Assembly: GCF_013032445.1 (NCBI RefSeq)
Contig: NZ_WQCA01000007.1
Location: 124,001-188,000, forward strand
Source: Ruegeria arenilitoris
Lineage (GTDB): Bacteria > Pseudomonadota > Alphaproteobacteria > Rhodobacterales > Rhodobacteraceae
DNA length: 64,000 nucleotides
Direction of reading: 5' to 3'
Part shown: positions 34,793 to 42,284 of the stretch, one piece after another
How the letters are laid out: each line of letters starts with the position of its first letter
Numbering within the stretch: position 1 is the stretch's first letter
Notes under the pieces: generated by a model
Seen by the model: only the letters and a program-made list of their open reading frames with translations
Database searches by the model: none
What the model was told of the DNA's origin: nothing
Made by a program: the position numbers and the translations under genes

Positions 34793-34851
34793 AACGGGAG
34801 GAGATGTTTCGCCAGAAACGTCGACGACGGGCGGGAGAAACCCCGGTTTGA

Positions 34852-36009
34852 CTAGGTGTCCAACGACCGGGCGATGAGTTCCTTCATGATCTCATTGGTG
34901 CCACCATAGATCATCTGAACACGCGCGTCCGCGTAGAGGCGGGCGATCGGGTATTCCATCATGAACCCATAGCCGCCAAACAGTTGCAGGCATTCGTGCA
35001 TGACCTCGTTCTGAACTTCCGACCCCCAGTATTTCACCATCGAGGCGGTGGCGGCATCCAAGGTTCCCGCCTCAAGCCGCGCAATACAGTCATTGACGAA
35101 GCTGCGCAGAACTTCGGCCTTGGTCTTGCACTCGGCCAGTTTGAAGCGAGTGTTCTGGAAATCCATCACCCGTTGGCCAAATGCTTTACGCTCTTGTGTG
35201 TATTTCACCGTTTCTGCGATGGCGAAATCAATCGCGCCCAGCGCTCCGATGCCGATGGTCAGACGTTCCCACGGCAACTGTTTCATCATCTGATAGAAAC
35301 CCTGCCCCTCCTCCGAACCCAGAAGGTTGGTCATCGGCACCTTGACGTCTTCAAAGAACAACTCGGCCGTGTCATTGGCCTTCATTCCCAGCTTCTTGAG
35401 GTTCCGCCCCTTGCGAAAACCCTCTGCATCCTGGGTTTCCACAGCGACCAACGAAACCCCTTTGGACCCCTGTGTCTTATCTGTCTTGCAGGCCACCAGG
35501 ATCAAGTCCGCCGACTGGCCGTTAGTGATGAAAATCTTGGACCCGTTCAGCCGATAGGAATTGCCGTCCTTGTCTGCGGTCGTGCGAATGGACTGCACAT
35601 CGGAACCAGTTCCGGGTTCAGTCATGGCCAGCGCAGCAACCATCTCGCCCGAGGCCAGACGCGGCAGCCACTTCCGCTTTTGATCCTCACTGCCATAGAT
35701 GTTGATGTAGTGAACGACGATGGACTGAATGGCGTATCCCCAACCGGAATCGCCGTGCGACGCCTGAGCATACAACGTCACCGCGTCAAACCCGATGCCG
35801 CCCCCAACTCCGCCATAAGCTTCGGGGATCGCACCGGCCATCAATCCCATGTCACCCGCCTTGCGCCACATATCACGGTCGACAACACCGGTCTCGTTCC
35901 AGCGGTCGAGATTAGGAGCCAGTTCTTCACTCATGAACCTGTCCGCCATTTCAGCGAACATCTGGTGTTCTTCGGCAACCCAACCGGCAGTCGTGGTAAA
36001 AAGCGGCAT
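34852..36009 (-). CDS. Acyl-CoA dehydrogenase
   Basis: A 385-residue flavoprotein that desaturates acyl-CoA at the alpha-beta position, passing electrons to ETF. Landmarks are ALAMTEPGTGSDVQSIRTTA near residue 120-140 (flavin/acyl contact), WERLTIGIGALGAIDFA near 235, AFGQRVMDFQNTRF near 265, the QLFGGYGFMMEYPIARLYADARV block, and YGGTNEIMKELIAR at the C terminus. GAGGA before the ATG at 36009 decides the start over a longer frame to 36084. The neighbouring TetR gene begins well upstream on the same strand; its operators may also affect this gene. Confidence 0.93.
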   Translation of the reverse strand: MPLFTTTAGWVAEEHQMFAEMADRFMSEELAPNLDRWNETGVVDRDMWRKAGDMGLMAGAIPEAYGGVGGGIGFDAVTLYAQASHGDSGWGYAIQSIVVHYINIYGSEDQKRKWLPRLASGEMVAALAMTEPGTGSDVQSIRTTADKDGNSYRLNGSKIFITNGQSADLILVACKTDKTQGSKGVSLVAVETQDAEGFRKGRNLKKLGMKANDTAELFFEDVKVPMTNLLGSEEGQGFYQMMKQLPWERLTIGIGALGAIDFAIAETVKYTQERKAFGQRVMDFQNTRFKLAECKTKAEVLRSFVNDCIARLEAGTLDAATASMVKYWGSEVQNEVMHECLQLFGGYGFMMEYPIARLYADARVQMIYGGTNEIMKELIARSLDT

Positions 36010-36119
36010 ACGACATCCTCCCCCTCGTCTTTTCATGACAAGCCTAGCCGCAGGAGTTTCGCATTCCAATCCGCCCCGAGGCACTGGAACGCAACGTCGT
36101 TTTGATGATCAGTCCAAGC

Positions 36120-36683
36120 TCACGCCAGCGCGTTGTCCAGCAGAATTTGCGCCGCCGCCTTGGCATCTTGCGCCGGATCGCAGGACTTCAGGAATACTGC
36201 CGAAACGATAGCGCCCTCCTGCAACAGTACGATCTGACAGGCCAAGTGTTCCGGATCGCGCGCGCCAGCTTTGCGGGCCAGATCGGTAAAGTGATCCAGC
36301 AATATCTGCTTGTGTTCCGCCGACTGTTTGTGGATCGGATGATCCTCTTCCTGATATTCCGCCCCAGCCTTGATGAACATGCAGCCACGGTAGTCTTCCT
36401 CGCTGAACCACTCACCCAAAGCGTCAAAGCTGGCGATCAACTGACCGGCCGGGGTGTCGGATATCTCGCTGATACGGCTCAGGAAATCCTCTCGAAAACT
36501 CTCGTCCCGCAAGTGCAGCGCGGCAAGGATCAGATCCTCCTTGGTACGGAAATGCTTGTACATCGAGGTTTTGGAGACACCCGTTTCAACCACCAACTTG
36601 TCCATCCCCGTGGCGTGAAAGCCGTCGCGATAAAAAACCTGCAAGGCTTTGCGGACCAGTTCGTCACGTTTGTTTGGGCGCAT
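36120..36683 (-). CDS. TetR/AcrR-family transcriptional repressor
   Basis: A 187-residue regulator with an N-terminal TetR helix-turn-helix (MRPNKRDELVRKALQVFYRDGFHATGMDKLVVETGVSKTSMYKHFRTKEDL, described by its residues 1-50) and an all-helical ligand-binding domain; AEYQEEDHPIHKQSAEHKQ is a typical C-terminal segment. It is divergent from the SnoaL-like/PNPOx-like/small membrane protein operon. Three copies of a TGTAC-CGATCG-GTACA palindrome lie in the shared 258-nt region, so it very likely represses both itself and the operon until an unknown ligand binds. Confidence 0.9.
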   Translation of the reverse strand: MRPNKRDELVRKALQVFYRDGFHATGMDKLVVETGVSKTSMYKHFRTKEDLILAALHLRDESFREDFLSRISEISDTPAGQLIASFDALGEWFSEEDYRGCMFIKAGAEYQEEDHPIHKQSAEHKQILLDHFTDLARKAGARDPEHLACQIVLLQEGAIVSAVFLKSCDPAQDAKAAAQILLDNALA

Positions 36684-36698
36684 ATACGGGCTCCTGAG

Positions 36699-36714
36699 TG
36701 TACAGATCAGTACA
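36699..36714. promoter_or_regulatory. TetR operator copy 1 (own promoter)
   Basis: TGTACAGATCAGTACA: arms TGTAC/GTACA and a GATC core are symmetric, and only the two positions beside the core do not pair. It is 16 nt upstream of the TetR start codon, a position suited to autorepression. Same layout as the copies at 36786 and 36816. Confidence 0.75.
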
Positions 36715-36785
36715 TAATGGTCGAAAGGTGAAAGAACAACCTCCGAGAGCTGCCTTGTAAAATTTCAAAATAAGACTTGCAAAAG

Positions 36786-36801
36786 TTTACCGATCGGTAC
36801 A
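36786..36801. promoter_or_regulatory. TetR operator copy 2
   Basis: TTTACCGATCGGTACA keeps the full CGATCG core and the right arm GTACA; the left arm differs at one base from TGTAC. It lies in the middle of the divergent region, 30 bases (start to start) before copy 3, so the two dimer sites fall about three helical turns apart on one DNA face. Confidence 0.75.
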
Positions 36802-36815
36802 CATTGGGTTAAAGA

Positions 36816-36831
36816 TGTACCGATCTGTTAA
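36816..36831. promoter_or_regulatory. TetR operator copy 3 (divergent operon promoter)
   Basis: TGTACCGATCTGTTAA keeps the left arm and most of the core and has a degenerate right arm. It is the copy nearest the rightward operon, about 110 nt before the chosen start of the DUF1348 gene. Confidence 0.7.
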
Positions 36832-36941
36832 CCATGGAGTACCCAGATGAGACGCCATGCCAGCCTTTTCGCCTCCCAATACGTTCCCGTTCTATTAACT
36901 TTGGCGCTAATTGCGGCCGCGTTGACATGAAAGACCATGTG

Positions 36942-37406
36942 ATGAGCCGCCCGCCTCTGCCGCCTTTCACGCTGGAAACCGCCATTCAGAAGGTTCGCAT
37001 GGCTGAAAACGCGTGGAACAGCCGTGATGCTGATATGGTCACGCTGGCCTATACCGATGACAGCCAATGGCGGAACCGGTCAGAGTTCCTTGACGGTCAC
37101 GAAGCCATCCACGCCTTTCTGACACGCAAGTGGAACAAGGAACTGAACTACCGGCTGATCAAAGAGCTCTGGGCTTTTTCCGGTAACAGAATTGCCGTCC
37201 GCTATGCCTATGAATGGCGGGACGAAAGCGGTCAGTGGTTCCGGTCATATGGCAACGAAAACTGGGAATTTGCCGACGATGGTCGAATGGCCAAGCGACA
37301 CGCCTCGTTGAACGACTTGCCGATTTCCGAGGCTAAGCGCCTGTTTCACTGGCCCCAAGGCCCCCGCCCTGACGATCATCCCGGTCTGTCTGACCTGGGC
37401 TTGTGA
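36942..37406 (+). CDS. SnoaL/NTF2-like protein (DUF1348)
   Basis: A 154-residue single-domain NTF2-like protein; the segments [27 protein letters not shown] and [23 protein letters not shown] are typical of DUF1348 (nuclear transport factor 2 family). The fold forms a small-molecule cavity; a reaction is not known. Upstream Mets at 36927 and 36834 are in frame; 36942 was chosen because homology begins about there, though no strong ribosome binding site marks any of them. It heads a three-gene operon controlled by the divergent TetR protein and is followed after 11 nt by a PNPOx-like gene. Confidence 0.8.
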   Translation: MSRPPLPPFTLETAIQKVRMAENAWNSRDADMVTLAYTDDSQWRNRSEFLDGHEAIHAFLTRKWNKELNYRLIKELWAFSGNRIAVRYAYEWRDESGQWFRSYGNENWEFADDGRMAKRHASLNDLPISEAKRLFHWPQGPRPDDHPGLSDLGL

Positions 37407-37417
37407 GAGGATAGATC

Positions 37418-38038
37418 ATGCCGCGCGCCTTTTCCGAATTGACCTTTACCCCCGCCGTTCGGGCTCATCAGGAAAGAATGGGCTCGGCCAAAACCTACGC
37501 CAAGTTTATCGAGGGCGGTCCGCAGCAAGGGCACCAAATCGGACCGGCCGAAAAGGACTTTATCCAAACGCGCGACGGGTTTTATCAATCGACTGTATCC
37601 GAGACTGGCTGGCCTTACGTCCAATATCGTGGCGGGCCGGTCGGCTTCCTGAAGGTATTGGGCCCGCAAACCATCGGCTACGCCGATTTTTCCGGCAACA
37701 AACAGTATATCTCGCGCGGGAATCTGGACGGGAACGATCGGATCGCGCTGATCCTGATGGATTATGCCAACCAGCGGCGCCTCAAGATACTAGGCCGGGT
37801 GGAATTCACTGAAGGCGAAGCCGCAGCAGCCAGCCTGTATCCCGAGGGCGCCGACGCCCCTGCCGAACGTGCCGCCATCATTAAGGTAGAGGCCTTGGAC
37901 TGGAACTGCCCAAGGCATATCACGCCGCGCTTTACCGAAGCTGAACTGCGCCCGCATCTGAACGCACTTGGGCAGCAGTTGGCGCAGCTTCAGGCCGAAA
38001 ACGAAAAACTGAAACAGCAACTGGCCCAACTGTCCTGA
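37418..38038 (+). CDS. Pyridoxamine 5'-phosphate oxidase-like flavin protein
   Basis: A 206-residue split-barrel FMN-binding protein of the PNPOx-like family (IGPAEKDFIQTRDGFYQSTVSETGWPYVQYRGGP near 40-75, NDRIALILMDYANQRRLKILGRVEF near 108-132). The last about 25 residues (LGQQLAQLQAENEKLKQQLAQLS) form a heptad-rich coiled coil, an addition that may make dimers or bind a partner. It is not the biosynthetic PdxH, which has different C-terminal residues. GAGAGG precedes the ATG. Middle gene of the TetR-controlled operon; a stress- or xenobiotic-linked flavin reductase role is plausible but unproven. Confidence 0.85.
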   Translation: MPRAFSELTFTPAVRAHQERMGSAKTYAKFIEGGPQQGHQIGPAEKDFIQTRDGFYQSTVSETGWPYVQYRGGPVGFLKVLGPQTIGYADFSGNKQYISRGNLDGNDRIALILMDYANQRRLKILGRVEFTEGEAAAASLYPEGADAPAERAAIIKVEALDWNCPRHITPRFTEAELRPHLNALGQQLAQLQAENEKLKQQLAQLS

Positions 38039-38081
38039 CCCCCGAAACCGGACAGGTCTCAACAATCATAAGGAGCCCAAC

Positions 38082-38243
38082 ATGCTGCGGTCTGCATTGA
38101 ATATTGCCAGCCTTTGTCTAATCGGTGCTCTGTTGATGCTCATCGCCCTTATGCTGGCCTTCTTTGCCTCACCGGAATCTGTTCGCAGTTCTCCACCCGT
38201 GATGTACGATTCCTTGCTGTTGAATCAGCTTCTGGACCGCTGA
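38082..38243 (+). CDS. 53-residue small membrane protein
   Basis: An open frame of 53 residues starting MLRSALNIASL, with one hydrophobic segment (about residues 6-29, LNIASLCLIGALLMLIALMLAFF) and a polar tail ending LLNQLLDR. AAGGAG at 38070-38075 lies 6 nt before the ATG, the best ribosome binding site in the operon, which argues that it is translated. It follows the PNPOx-like gene by 43 nt. I do not recognise a family. The single helix with an Nin basic start and a soluble tail suggests a bitopic inner-membrane peptide. Confidence 0.6.
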   Translation: MLRSALNIASLCLIGALLMLIALMLAFFASPESVRSSPPVMYDSLLLNQLLDR

Positions 38244-38284
38244 CACCCACCCAAGGAAATTGTGCGATAATCTGCCATGCCCCC

Positions 38285-38315
38285 TTGACCTTCCGGTGAC
38301 TGGAACCCCCATCTG
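38285..38315 (+). promoter_or_regulatory. CueR-type copper-responsive promoter of copA
   Basis: TTGACC at 38285-38290 and a weak -10 (CATCTG, 38310-38315) are spaced 19 bp apart, the overlong spacer typical of MerR-family promoters. Between them lies the imperfect dyad CCTTCC-GGTGACT-GGAACC, close to known CueR sites. A cueR gene is in the operon, so Cu(I)-CueR probably activates copA-cueR from here. Confidence 0.7.
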
Positions 38316-38336
38316 GAGGGAGAAGCTCTCAACAGG

Positions 38337-40823
38337 ATGAGTCGGATGGCCACGGCACAGACAATTCAGCTGAAAATCTCGGGCATGGGATGCGCGTCCT
38401 GCATCGGGCGGGTGGAAACCGCGCTGCGCGACGTGCCAGGGGTGTCCGACGCCTCGGTCAGTTTTGCAACCGAAACCGCGCAGGTCACCTATGACGGTCA
38501 GATCGGGTCCCTGACCAAAGCGCTTAGTGGTGCCGGATACCCGGCAGCGACGAGGCAAACGACGCTGAAGATCGGCGGCATGAACTGCGCCTCATGCGTG
38601 TCCCGGATCGAGCGCGCCCTGACCGCCGATCCGGCCGTGGTCGAGGCGCAGGTCAACCTGGCCACGGAAAGCGCCACGATCACCTATGTTGACGGCGCGA
38701 CCGATCCGCAGGCACTGGCAAAGCTGTCCGAAGATGCTGGCTATCCTGCCCGTGTAGCAGAAAGCACCGAAACTCCGACAGACCAGGTAAAAACCGAGGA
38801 AGCGCACGCGCTGATCCGTGCCACGCTGCTTGCCGCCGCGCTGGCCCTGCCCGTGTTCGTGCTCGAGATGGGCGGCCACATGATCCCCGCCTTTCACCAC
38901 TGGGTGCATGCGACTATCGGTACTCAGACCAGCCACCTCATTCAATTCGCGCTGACCTCGGTGCTGTTACTGGGTCCGGGGCGGGTCTTCTATACCAAGG
39001 GCATCCCCTCGCTGCTGCGTGGATCACCGGACATGAACGCGCTGGTCGCTTTGGGCACGGGAGCGGCCTATCTGTTTTCGGTTACCGCCACCTTTGCGCC
39101 GCAGCTTCTGCCGCAGGGCAGTGCCAACGTTTATTTCGAGGCCGCCTCGGTCATCGTGGTCCTGATCCTGCTGGGACGGGTGATGGAGGCACGCGCCAAG
39201 GGCCGCACCGGCGCCGCCATCCGCAAGCTGGTGGGACTGCAGCCTAAAACCGCACGAGTTGAAATGGACGGCACTTTCATCGATCGCCCGATTGCCGAGA
39301 TCACGGTCGGGGATGTCCTGCAAATCCGCCCCGGCGAGCGGGTTCCGGTCGACGGAAACGTGCTTGAGGGCACATCTTACGTCGATGAAAGCATGATCAC
39401 CGGCGAACCCGTACCCGTCGGCAAAGCACCTTCAGATCAGGTCGTTGGTGGTACGGTCAACGGCACCGGAGCGTTGCGCATCCGAGCCACGCGGGTTGGG
39501 GCTGACACCGTTCTGGCACAAGTCATCCGCATGGTCGAACAGGCGCAGGGAGCCAAACTGCCGATTCAGGGGCTGGTCGACCGGATCACCGCCTGGTTCG
39601 TGCCCGTGGTCATTGCCGTGGCTTTGCTGACCATCGCGGTCTGGCTGATCTTTGGACCTGCGCCAGCCTTGCCGATGGCCTTGGTCACAGGTGTTTCGGT
39701 CCTTATCATCGCCTGCCCCTGTGCCATGGGTCTGGCGACGCCGACGTCAATCATGGTGGGAACCGGGCGCGCGGCTGAACTGGGCGTATTGTTCCGCAAG
39801 GGTGATGCGCTCCAGCAGTTGCAACAGGCCAAGGTGATCGCGCTGGACAAGACCGGAACGTTGACGCTGGGGCGACCCGAACTGGAAGAAATCACTACAG
39901 TGAACGGCTTTGACCGTGACACCGTTCTGCGACTGGCCGCAGCGGTTGAAGCACAATCCGAGCACCCGATCGCCACCGCAATCACCCGGGCTGGCCCGTC
40001 GGATCTGCCATTGCCGTCAGAGTTTCAATCTCTGACCGGACTGGGCGTTCAGGCAACGGTCGAAGGGCGCGACATCCTAATCGGATCGCCTCGGCTGATG
40101 GCACAGCATGGGATCAATCTGGCTAATCTGATTGCCGAGGCCGACCAACGTGCCAACGAAGGCGCAACGCCCCTGTTTGCCGCCATCGACGGACAGGCGG
40201 CATCGCTGCTTGCGGTCTCGGACCCGGTCAAAACCGGTACACTGGATGCGTTGCAGCGGCTACACGCAATGGGCCTGACCTTGGCGATGGTGACCGGAGA
40301 CAACGCCCGCACCGCGCAGGCTCTGGCCGACCGGCTGGGCATCGATCATGTCACGGCCGAGGTCCTGCCGGACGGCAAGCTGGCCGCAATCACCGCCCTG
40401 CGCGATCAGTTCGGAACGCTGGCCTTTGTCGGCGACGGCATCAACGACGCCCCTGCGCTGGCAGCTGCAGATATCGGCGTGGCCATTGGCACCGGCACCG
40501 ACGTGGCAATCGAAACCGCAGATGTGGTGCTGATGTCCGGTGATCTGCGCGGCGTTGCCAATGCGGTTGAGATCAGTCGCCGCACCATGCGCAACATCCG
40601 CCAGAACCTCGGTTGGGCCTTTGGCTATAACATCCTGCTGATCCCGGTGGCCGCAGGGGTACTTTACCCGTTCAGCGGGCACCTTCTCTCCCCTGCCCTC
40701 GCCGCCGGGGCAATGGCTTTGTCCAGCGTCTTTGTCGTGTCCAACGCGCTGCGTCTGCGCCGCGTGCGGGCCAGCTTGCCGGAAGCGTCGCAGGACCATG
40801 CAACACAAGGGGTCACGCCATGA
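38337..40823 (+). CDS. copA: Copper-exporting P1B-type ATPase
   Basis: An 828-residue heavy-metal P-type ATPase with two N-terminal metal-binding domains (GMGCASC near 17 and GMNCASC near 81). The transmembrane metal site is CPC in [12 protein letters not shown] near 459, with the phosphorylation motif DKTGTLT near 503, a [10 protein letters not shown] hinge near 700, and HP (SEHPIA) in the nucleotide domain. It exports Cu(I) from the cytoplasm. Starts at 38337 or 38346 (MATAQ...) are both possible; the Shine-Dalgarno evidence does not decide. A CueR-type promoter lies upstream and cueR overlaps the 3' end by 4 nt. Confidence 0.95.
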   Translation: MSRMATAQTIQLKISGMGCASCIGRVETALRDVPGVSDASVSFATETAQVTYDGQIGSLTKALSGAGYPAATRQTTLKIGGMNCASCVSRIERALTADPAVVEAQVNLATESATITYVDGATDPQALAKLSEDAGYPARVAESTETPTDQVKTEEAHALIRATLLAAALALPVFVLEMGGHMIPAFHHWVHATIGTQTSHLIQFALTSVLLLGPGRVFYTKGIPSLLRGSPDMNALVALGTGAAYLFSVTATFAPQLLPQGSANVYFEAASVIVVLILLGRVMEARAKGRTGAAIRKLVGLQPKTARVEMDGTFIDRPIAEITVGDVLQIRPGERVPVDGNVLEGTSYVDESMITGEPVPVGKAPSDQVVGGTVNGTGALRIRATRVGADTVLAQVIRMVEQAQGAKLPIQGLVDRITAWFVPVVIAVALLTIAVWLIFGPAPALPMALVTGVSVLIIACPCAMGLATPTSIMVGTGRAAELGVLFRKGDALQQLQQAKVIALDKTGTLTLGRPELEEITTVNGFDRDTVLRLAAAVEAQSEHPIATAITRAGPSDLPLPSEFQSLTGLGVQATVEGRDILIGSPRLMAQHGINLANLIAEADQRANEGATPLFAAIDGQAASLLAVSDPVKTGTLDALQRLHAMGLTLAMVTGDNARTAQALADRLGIDHVTAEVLPDGKLAAITALRDQFGTLAFVGDGINDAPALAAADIGVAIGTGTDVAIETADVVLMSGDLRGVANAVEISRRTMRNIRQNLGWAFGYNILLIPVAAGVLYPFSGHLLSPALAAGAMALSSVFVVSNALRLRRVRASLPEASQDHATQGVTP

Positions 40824-41209
40824 ATATCGGAGATGTTGCAACCCAGACCGGCCTGCCTGCCAAGACAATCCGGTATTACGAGGATATCGGTCTGATCAAA
40901 CCGATGCGCGACGACAACGGCTATCGCCGGTTCCGCGCACAGGACGTGCATAAGCTGAACTTTCTGGGCCGTGCTCGCGCCTTGGGCTTCACGATCGAGG
41001 ATTGCCGCACCCTGATGGCGCTGTACGAGGATGAAACCCGCGCCAGTGCCGATGTCAAAAAGGTCGCCCGGGCGCATCTGGTGCAGATCGAGGCCAAGAT
41101 CGCTGACCTCAACGCGATGCGCAACACTCTGGGTCACCTGATCGATGCCTGCGCCGGAGATGACCGCCCCGATTGTCCGATCCTGCAGGATTTGGGCGGC
41201 AAAGCCTGA
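40820..41209 (+). CDS. cueR: Cu(I)-responsive MerR-family regulator
   Basis: A 129-residue MerR-family activator: winged helix [21 protein letters not shown] at the N terminus, a long dimerisation helix, and the Cu(I)-binding loop with Cys111 and Cys119 (a C-x7-C spacing, CAGDDRPDC) followed by PIL, as in CueR. It senses very low free Cu(I) and activates copA by distorting the 19-bp spacer promoter. Start overlaps the copA stop as ATGA, so the regulator is made from the promoter it controls. Confidence 0.93.
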   Translation: MNIGDVATQTGLPAKTIRYYEDIGLIKPMRDDNGYRRFRAQDVHKLNFLGRARALGFTIEDCRTLMALYEDETRASADVKKVARAHLVQIEAKIADLNAMRNTLGHLIDACAGDDRPDCPILQDLGGKA

Positions 41210-41305
41210 CACGGGGTTGCTCTTTAGGCGCAGCTTTGCTTTGTCTCTGCCCAACACTCCGGCCTGCTGCATAAAATGGGGCCGGACAGCAGAGAGGATC
41301 ACCAA

Positions 41306-42178
41306 ATGGCAAAAGTTGCGTTTCTGGGCCTAGGCGTCATGGGCTATCCAATGGCCGGCCACCTGCAGGCGGCGGGTCATGAGGTGACCGTTTACAATCG
41401 CACCGCTGCAAAGGCCGAAGCCTGGGTTGCTCAGCACGGTGGCGCCATGGCGGCCACACCAAGAGAGGCCGCGCAAGGTGCTGAGTTCGTGATGGCCTGC
41501 GTCGGCAACGATGACGACCTGCGGATGGTCTGCACCGGAGAGAATGGCGCGTTCCATGGCATGGCTAAGGGTGCGGTTTTCGTCGACCACACCACCGTGT
41601 CGGCAAAGGTGACCCGAGAGCTATATGAGGCTGGTCAGGCTCTGGGGGTTGCGTTTGTGGACGCTCCAATCTCGGGAGGTCAGGCGGGGGCTGAAAATGG
41701 CGTGCTGTCGATCATGTGTGGCGGTGATCAGGCCGCCTATGATGCGGCCGAGCCGATCATGCAGGTTTATTCCAAAATCTGCCGCCGGATTGGTGACAGC
41801 GGCGCGGGGCAGATGACCAAGATGTGCAACCAGATAGCCATTGCAGGGCTGGTTCAGGGCCTCAGCGAAGCGTTGCATTTTGCCGAGAAAGCCGGACTGG
41901 ACGGACGCTCGGTCGTTGAGGTGATCAGTCAGGGTGCGGCGGGCAGCTGGCAGATGGCGAACCGGTATGAAACAATGCTGGACGATCATTTCGATCACGG
42001 CTTTGCAGTGGACTGGATGCGCAAGGATCTGGGGATTTGCCTTGAGACGGCCAACGAGACCGGGGCATCGCTACCGGTGACCGCGTTGGTCGATCAGTTC
42101 TACAAGGACGTTCAGAAACTGGGCGGAAGCCGGTGGGATACGTCCTCGTTGATCAAACGGTTGCGCGCTTTGGACTGA
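41306..42178 (+). CDS. NAD(P)-dependent beta-hydroxyacid dehydrogenase (3-hydroxyisobutyrate dehydrogenase family)
   Basis: A 290-residue oxidoreductase with a Rossmann motif at the N terminus (VAFLGLGVMGYPMAGHL, residues 4-20), the substrate-binding DAPISGGQAGAENG near 120-133 and the catalytic lysine in GAGQMTKMCNQ near 172-182. These match 3-hydroxyisobutyrate, tartronate-semialdehyde and glyoxylate reductase relatives; which one cannot be settled by eye. GAGAGG before the ATG at 41306 decides the start over 41276. It stands alone between cueR and a hairpin repeat that precedes the large aminotransferase fusion. Confidence 0.88.
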   Translation: MAKVAFLGLGVMGYPMAGHLQAAGHEVTVYNRTAAKAEAWVAQHGGAMAATPREAAQGAEFVMACVGNDDDLRMVCTGENGAFHGMAKGAVFVDHTTVSAKVTRELYEAGQALGVAFVDAPISGGQAGAENGVLSIMCGGDQAAYDAAEPIMQVYSKICRRIGDSGAGQMTKMCNQIAIAGLVQGLSEALHFAEKAGLDGRSVVEVISQGAAGSWQMANRYETMLDDHFDHGFAVDWMRKDLGICLETANETGASLPVTALVDQFYKDVQKLGGSRWDTSSLIKRLRALD

Positions 42179-42203
42179 GGGTCAGGGGACTGTCTGCCCC
42201 CTC

Positions 42204-42252
42204 TTGGCCCGTTGGGCCAATTCACCCCCGAGGGTATTTTAGCCAGATGAAG
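42204..42252. repeat. Second copy of the hairpin plus GATGAAG-tail element
   Basis: A perfect 7-bp hairpin (TTGGCCC-GTT-GGGCCAA, 42204-42220) is followed after 4 nt by CCCCCGAGGGTATTTTAG then CCAGATGAAG (42225-42252). The tail aligns with the minus strand of 14667-14693 at 21 of 27 positions with one gap, and each copy has a hairpin on its C-rich side. This copy sits 32 nt before the start codon of the triple-fusion gene. Confidence 0.6.
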
Positions 42253-42284
42253 AGACCCCCGATGATGAAGGGACTGGAAATCGT

